Below, one piece after another: positions 58,367-64,000 of a DNA stretch of 64,000 bases (its first letter is position 1; every line of letters begins with the position of its first letter). This DNA comes from Bryopsis sp. KO-2023. Lineage: Eukaryota; Chlorophyta; Ulvophyceae; Bryopsidales; Bryopsidaceae. The DNA is taken from positions 1,922,001-1,986,000 of the forward strand of contig BSYQ01000009.1 of the NCBI GenBank assembly GCA_030272585.1. The letters run 5' to 3'. The translations under genes were made by a program, and so were the position numbers. The notes under the pieces are model-generated. The model did no database searches. It was not told where the DNA came from and saw only the letters and a list, made by a program, of their open reading frames with translations.

Positions 58367-59261
58367 ACCATGTAATATTTACGGGAAGTGGGGTCTGTAA
58401 CATGTCTTGCAACATATCGATGGCCCAAATATGTTGATCCAGCCACCATTGTTGCTTTCCTAGGCCACTCACTCAATCCAGGTCTTTCCACATTCACCCC
58501 TTGTGCAGGAAAAAGTACTCAAGTCAGCAACTGTTTCTCATGGTCTATTCTGCAGACCATCCTTTGTCAAGAGGGGGCTGGATTGAAAGTTATGGAAATT
58601 TGGTCGTTGTGGTCAGTCCCGCTTTCCATGAACCATTTTGGTGTCGCAATGCAGTGGATATGCCAGGCAAAACGACAGCGTATAGTTCCATCGCTCGCAA
58701 TGGTTTCACACCTTTTGCTGCCTTAATTTTTTTATGTTGGCTTTTCTTTTGATACTTCATTGCCTTCTGTCGGGGAGAAACTGAAAACAGTCTAGTGCAA
58801 TTGTATTTCTTTTCGTGCCAAGAAGAAAACCTGGAAAAAAAAGGTCTGAAAACTTGGAAGATTAGGTAACTATTTCAATAGACCTGGATAGCAGCATCCA
58901 TGAAGGCTGTGTGGATGTCCCAACTAGATTTTTCTGAAAATCAAACATCACTTCATAAAATGAAAAGTATTTCATCAAGTTTTTGAACAAACGAAGTACC
59001 CATAAAACTGGTGAACCTGAGGGATTTCATGGTTGGACAAAATTGTGGGAATGCAAATGGGTAAGATCAACACAACTTCATACAACCAGTTTGTGCATGT
59101 CAAAATACGAGCCCGACTGACTTAGTATGATAATCCAACGAACTCCCGACCACCTTGGAATTGAAAAAGAACCTTCGGGATGCAGTGGATATTCAAACTA
59201 AATCTGGCCTATTTTATGTGAATGATGAAGAGGCCACGAAAATATTAAAGAAACCTCGATG
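58367..59261. other. Intergenic, no gene seen
   Basis: Short open frames (for example 58388-58726) show no splice-consistent continuation or family match. The first part should hold the 3' untranslated region of the Dpy-30-motif gene. Confidence 0.6.
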
Positions 59262-59439
59262 CAAAACTCCAAATACGATATACCTGAGGAAAACGGGGAA
59301 AAAGAATTGCACCTGTGAGCAACACAATGCCCTCGGCTGGTACACGAAAAAAGAAAGAAAAAAATCCAAAACTGTGCCAAAATCAATTTCGAAAATTTTA
59401 GAATAACACAATGGATCTTTCAATGGGAGAGGCAAGCAA
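59262..59439 (-). repeat. 178-bp dispersed repeat with exon-like core, copy B
   Basis: Partner of 53693-53870. Same polypyrimidine tract, acceptor and donor arrangement on the minus strand. It lies about 85 bases downstream of the stop of the small minus-strand gene at 59523, as copy A lies downstream of the CSP41-like stop. A long plus-strand open frame across it (59155-59406) is not conserved in copy A. Confidence 0.6.
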
Positions 59440-59522
59440 ACGCTACACACTTCACAACGCTAGACAGTTGTATGTACCTGGGATTTATATTTGTGAATAA
59501 AAACGGACATGTGTAATCAACT

Positions 59523-59533
59523 TCACAACGCTA

Positions 59534-59566
<33 letters not shown>

Positions 59567-59957
59567 TTTGCAGGAAAGCGTTAGAAATTTCTAACGCTGG
59601 CAGAGGAGTGCGCTGCATTTTGTTGGACAAAAACCCAGCGGTTGCTGTGTCATTTTCGTTGACGTAATCATATAATTTGTAATGGAAGTCATGCTTGGAG
59701 GTAACGGACACACGAATGACCTCACATTCGAAGTTCGGAACACGTTTTTCGACAAACCAACGAGGGTCGGGCTGTGCGTAGCGAGTTTTTTTTTCCTCGA
59801 TAGCTCTCAGAATCGAACGGTGCGAGGAGTGCAGCCGAGTTCCGCTCGTGGATAACCAACGTCTCAACTCGTGGCTCGGTGGTCGACCCCTGTTCCCTCC
59901 AGCCGTGTTGCGTCCTTGCGGTCGCGCTGTGGCGAAAGCTCCGGTAGAGGATGGCAT
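59523..59957 (-). CDS. Small unidentified protein, possibly organelle-targeted
   Basis: Intronless 144-codon frame. Residues 1-50 are rich in Arg, Ser, Gly and Pro with almost no acidic residues, and contain RRWLSTSG, which resembles a mitochondrial presequence with cleavage site. Residues 60-144 have mixed, folded-looking composition (RWFVEKRVPNFECEVIRVSV, HYKLYDYVNENDTATAG). No family recognised. It diverges from the AP-2 mu gene. Real-gene status rests on composition and length only. Confidence 0.5.
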
Positions 59958-60483
59958 GCGCCTGTGGGGCCCTGTACTTTCTCAACCTTCGGGGCGATGT
60001 CCTTATACAAAGGACGTATCGAGATGATACGGAGTGAGGATGACGGAGTCCGATAAAGTGTCGCGGATCTATTCGTGGTGCTCTAGCTCTTTCCCTTTTA
60101 TTTTGTTTTTTCTGTTGACATCGTTGGGAACCTGGTCTGGGATTTTGACTCGTCACTCCCTGACCACGCATGTTTACTTGCCACACCATCGGTGGTCCCC
60201 CGTTTTGGACACCGCTTGGGGCTTGGCTGGTAAATTCTGTGATTTTCGTTTGACCCTGTCTTCGCTTGGACGCTCTTTATTTTTTAATTGGGAATCTTCC
60301 GTTCCTTAAAAACACTGTTCGACATGAGCTTTTTCCCCGTCCTAAAACGATACGTGGGAGGATGTTCAAGTTTTTTGCGGGCAGCACCTTGTGGTTGGAC
60401 GCAGGTTGGGTTCCACGAGAAGAGAGAGATTTTGTCGTGCTGAAATCGCTTTTCTTTTTCTTTTTTTTCAACGCTTTTTGCAG
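59958..60483. other. Promoter region and unresolved first exon of AP-2 mu
   Basis: The AP-2 mu exon at 60484 begins with one base that completes a codon, so an upstream coding exon for the first about 24 residues is expected here or further left. No segment resembling the family's first beta strand (MIGG-like) was found; open stretches near 60266-60480 do not match. Confidence 0.4.
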
Positions 60484-63316
60484 GAGGAATATGGCCGAGA
60501 TATTTCGGACGCAGATTTTGAACAATAAGGACAGCAACAACATGAGCCCTGTTCGGACGCTGGGTTCTGTTTCTTTCCTTTACCTTCGTCACAACGACGT
60601 TTACTTGGTTTGCGTAACGCGCACCAACGCCAACGCGATGATGGCGTTCAAGTTCATGACGTCGGTAAGCAATCCAACCAACGCGTGACGCAAAAAAAAC
60701 TTGGGGAACTTTGAACCAAAAAAAAAGTGAGGTGCTTGGAGGTGGTGATGAAAAGAAAGGGAAGTGTGAGTTAGCTTCCTGGGAAAGAAAAAAAATAAGA
60801 TTGGAAAAACTTTAGTGTTATGGTTTTTATGGCTGGTGGTGACCCTCCGCCAGATATATTTCCAATCAAAATGTTTTCCTTTGGGTAAATGCCGAACAAT
60901 GATTCGATGCTTGTTTGGTTTCTTTTCTTTCCATCACATTTTTTTTTAAACCGCATATGGATCACGCCAGCCAAAAATTTCTTAAAATTTCTTCTAAAAT
61001 TTCTATTTCCCATCAAACCCCGAATTGAAAACCTCAACCAACATCAAGTAACGACCCTGAATATTCAGCAATATATATATATATATATTTACTGGTGGTT
61101 CTCCTGGGATTTGTTTTTTTCCTTTCTGAGATGATGTGTGATTTTTTTTATTTTTTTGTCCCTCTTGACCAGCTGATCGGCCTTTTCAAGGGGTATTTTG
61201 GGGGGACCCTCAACGAAACATCCGTCAAAAACAACTTCGTTTTGATTTACGAACTGCTGGATGAAGTGATCGATTTCGGCTATCCTCAAATCACAGACCC
61301 CAGCATCATGAAGTCCTTCATCTTTCAAAAGGGGATCAAGTCAGAGTCGACAATGGTAAAAAAAAACTGTCCGAAGGATAGTGTGTGAATAAAAACATGT
61401 GTATATGTGGAAATGCATGTGCATGTGAAATCTCTTAAATGGTCTAGTCGTATGTCGTTTTGCAAGTGTTTGCAAAACTTTCGAAAACAAAGTTACAGGG
61501 TCTGGACTCGAAACATCTGCTTTTTTGTTGTTTCGTTTATTTTGATAAATGTGTCGATTTTTCTTATCTTTTTCTTATTTGCTTGAAATATCATTGAACC
61601 AAAAGTGCATCTGTATTATTTTTTCCTCGTGTGTTGATGTCTTTTTTTTTGTGTGTGTGTTTTTTTCCTTAGGAGAAACAAAAACAACAAGCCAAGAATG
61701 CAACCGTTCAAGTCACAGGGGCTTTGGGATGGCGACCTGAAGGCGTGAAACACAAAAAGAACGAAGTCTTTTTGGACATTATCGAACAAGTGAATCTGCT
61801 GATGTCCAGCAAAGGTGCGTATTTTGACAATGAGTTGCAAGCGAAATGCTCAACAAGGTTTTGAGTAAAAGGAGGAAATTAGGATTGCACGATGGGCAGC
61901 TCGTATCACTAAGTACGGTTTGAAAATGTGGAAAGTTCGTTTTATTCATGTGAATTTCGAAAAGCGGGTTACCTCACTCTCGGTTCAGCTTCCTTTTTAC
62001 ATATTTTATAATTTATCTCCAATTTCTGGTATCGTGATTCTCTCCCCACTCTCTCTAACCATAACAAAAAAAAAGTCCTGAAAACTGGGAGGAACATGTC
62101 ACTCTCGTGCAAACATGAAAAGAAAACACTGTTTCATGGTGTTTTTCCTCAACGCTGTTATTTCCAATTTGCACAGCTGGTAGTAGAAAATAAAAAATAA
62201 AAATAAATAAAAAAAGTACGCAGGTAAATGAAGTGACATATGCCTTTATTTTAGTTTCTGGCAAGAAAACCCCATCAATCTGTGATTTGATTTCACCACA
62301 TAGGCACGACCCTGAGGTGCGATGTCGACGGCAAGATCCAGATGAAGTGTTTCTTGTCGGGGATGCCCGAACTGAAACTCGGCCTCAACGAGAAAATGGG
62401 GGACATGACGTTCCATCAATGCGTGAATTTAGCCACCTTCGAAACCCAGAAAGTCGTTACGTTCATCCCCCCTGAAGGGGAGTTCGAACTCATGAGGTAT
62501 CGGTGTCAGGATGGTATCAGCGTGCCTTTCAAAGTGCTGCCGGTGATCAACGAACATGGGAGGACGAGGCTGGAGATGAGTGTTTTGGTGAAAAGCGTTT
62601 TCGCTCCGCAGCTGTTTGCCCTGAATGTCGTGCTGCAAATTCCTGTGCCGAACAACACTGCAAAGTGTAACATCGTGGTGAGTTGGTTTTGGGACAAAAA
62701 AGAGGAGGGAGCCTTTGGGGGGGATTCCCGTTGAAGAAAGAAACGATATTTTTTCTTTGTTTGTGGTGGTGGGTTGAAATGGCTGTCGAGAAGCATAGGA
62801 CTGTCGATTGAATTGAATTGCAAAGAAATTTCCATGTTGCTTCTACAGCTTATTTTTGTTCTTATGTTTTGTTTCCTTTTGTTTTCTGAATGCTGAGGGG
62901 AGGTCGGGACAAGTCCTATATGAAGCATCATGAATGAAACTGAACCCCCCTCCTAAATTTTGATTTGAATTTTTGAAAAGCAGCTTATCCAGTGGTTGAA
63001 TCTTTCATGGCAGGTTTCGAGCGGGAAAGCGAAATACGATGCCACAAAAGAAGCCATCATTTGGAAAATCAGGAAATTCACGGGGGGAACTGAGAATAAC
63101 CTCAGAGCTGAAGTCGTCCTGGTGTCCACCACGAAAGACAAAAAAGCCTGGGCGAGGCCTCCCATTGCGATGAATTTCCTGGTCCCTATGTACAGTGCCT
63201 CCGGCATGCGGGTTCAATATCTCAAAATTTTGGAACGTAAATGGGGAAGTCATTACAAGGTGGACAAGTGGGTGCGAAAGATTTGCAAATCGGGCGATTT
63301 CTTGACACGTTGGTAG
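60484..63316 (+). CDS. AP2M1: AP-2 clathrin adaptor mu subunit, 5 exons seen, N-terminal exon unresolved
   Basis: Medium chain of the AP-2 complex at the plasma membrane; it binds Tyr-based (YxxPhi) sorting signals and PIP2 in clathrin-mediated endocytosis. Exons 60484-60664, 61173-61355, 61673-61814, 62304-62677, 63014-63316; phases agree. Longin part: RNMAEIFRTQIL, LYLRHNDVYLVCVTRTNANAMMAF, NNFVLIYELLDEVIDFGYPQ, FIFQKGIKSE. Linker with GALGWRPEGVKHKKNEVFLDIIEQVNLLMS. C-terminal mu homology domain: SGMPELKLGLNEK, FHQCVNLATFE, FIPPEGEFELMRYR, WARPPIAMNFLVPMYSASGM, KWVRKICKSGDF. The sequence fits mu2 better than mu1. If translation began at the ATG at 60491 the longin domain would lack its first strand; 391 residues are visible against about 435 usual. 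Confidence 0.93.
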
Positions 63317-64000
63317 AGTTTCTTTCTTTTTTTTGTTATATTTTTTTCGTGGTTTGTTTGAAAAGACGGGGAGAGGGGGGTGGAAGAAAGGAAAAAGGGA
63401 CGCATGGCACGTAAGATTGTGTTTTTAAGGGTTAAAAATACCTTTGTGTGGTTATCGCTTTTGTTGTCTCTTTGTTCAATGGAGGAGGGGGGGGAGGGGG
63501 AAAGGAAGATGAAAAAAAAAATCAGTGCAAAAAATTGACCCCTGATTTTGCCGATGGGTAGATTTCAAAAAAAAAAAATGAAGTTCACAAAAAAAAGCAG
63601 CAGCAAGATCGTGCAGGAGAGTGTTTTGTTTTTTTGTTTTATGTTGATGTTTTGCGTTAAAAAAAAACGTCGGGAAGAGATTTGTTCCCCACCCCCCGAC
63701 CTCTCAAAAGAGAAGGAAGTGCAAAAAAAATACTGCATAAAGCAAAAAGAGTCGAAGAAAATGAAGTTCGTGGAGGTCGAGCATGATGGGAAGGATACCT
63801 TCCAAGTCGAGAGGAAATTTAGGGGAAGAAAAACAACCGTTTTCGATGCTTGGGAAATCAAAGTTTGGAAAACGGGGTGGTGGATAGGGGGAGGGGGCTG
63901 GTTTTTGGGGGGGGTTCAATCGTTCTTGACTGGTGAAATCGACGATTCTTTGAGGGAAAAGGAGTTTGGTGTTTTTTTTAGATGTCATGGGGGGTCTTTC
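63317..64000. other. Downstream region of AP-2 mu, no gene seen
   Basis: G- and A-run-rich. Minus-strand open frames (63565-63861, 63704-63988) are low-complexity Phe/Ser-rich and unsupported. Confidence 0.6.

Noticed and set aside
1-64000. Prokaryotic contamination, CRISPR arrays or operons
   Set aside because: Genes are intron-rich with GT-AG borders throughout; no regularly spaced repeats or co-directional gene clusters.

Overview
The window is nuclear DNA of a photosynthetic eukaryote, most likely a green alga. Genes are interrupted by many GT-AG introns. The set includes a lycopene epsilon-cyclase (alpha-carotene/lutein branch), a MUT9-like (AEL/MLK) casein kinase, a CSP41 plastid RNA-binding protein and an mTERF protein. 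The cyclase and mTERF N-termini look like plain transit peptides with no signal peptide, which fits a primary plastid. The lineage is an inference; no species is named. Exon borders were set by hand from reading phase, splice dinucleotides and family similarity, so allow 1-2 bases of error.

1-9.9 kb is a nest of mobile elements. A Ty3/gypsy chromovirus (gag, pol, chromodomain) has its 5' LTR outside the window. Its gag and pol are in different frames, joined by a textbook -1 frameshift signal. The 3' LTR region is followed by a 1.07-kb GATC-rich foldback element bounded by 15-bp inverted repeats, then the tail and LTR of a second element, then the first of three copies of a dispersed, strongly structured repeat (other copies near 16.7 and 34.9 kb).

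10.6-40 kb is ordinary gene space. It holds, mostly on the minus strand, the spliceosomal GTPase Snu114/EFTUD2 (11 exons), the MLK kinase (11 exons) and the epsilon-cyclase (8 exons). An ABC1/ADCK atypical kinase follows on the plus strand, then an mTERF gene (8 exons, minus) divergent from a small MoaD/MOCS2A-type sulfur carrier (plus). For Snu114, MLK, cyclase and mTERF the exon phases close from ATG to stop and the protein lengths fit the families.

41-64 kb holds a very large plus-strand gene (about 1,750 residues or more) whose C-terminus is an intact-looking Ser/Thr kinase followed by a tail resembling a dual-specificity phosphatase without its catalytic loop; a predicted secreted or anchored 580-residue protein; the C-terminal half of a CSP41-like gene whose N-terminal half was not found; an unknown 543-residue protein with an N-terminal membrane segment and a C-terminal Dpy-30 motif; a small unknown gene; and the AP-2 mu clathrin adaptor subunit.

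Intergenic DNA and introns are rich in homopolymers, often as C-run/A-run (or T-run/G-run) junctions. There are no operons, and no convincing tRNA, rRNA or CRISPR. The genes are housekeeping, plastid and trafficking genes with no evident shared pathway.
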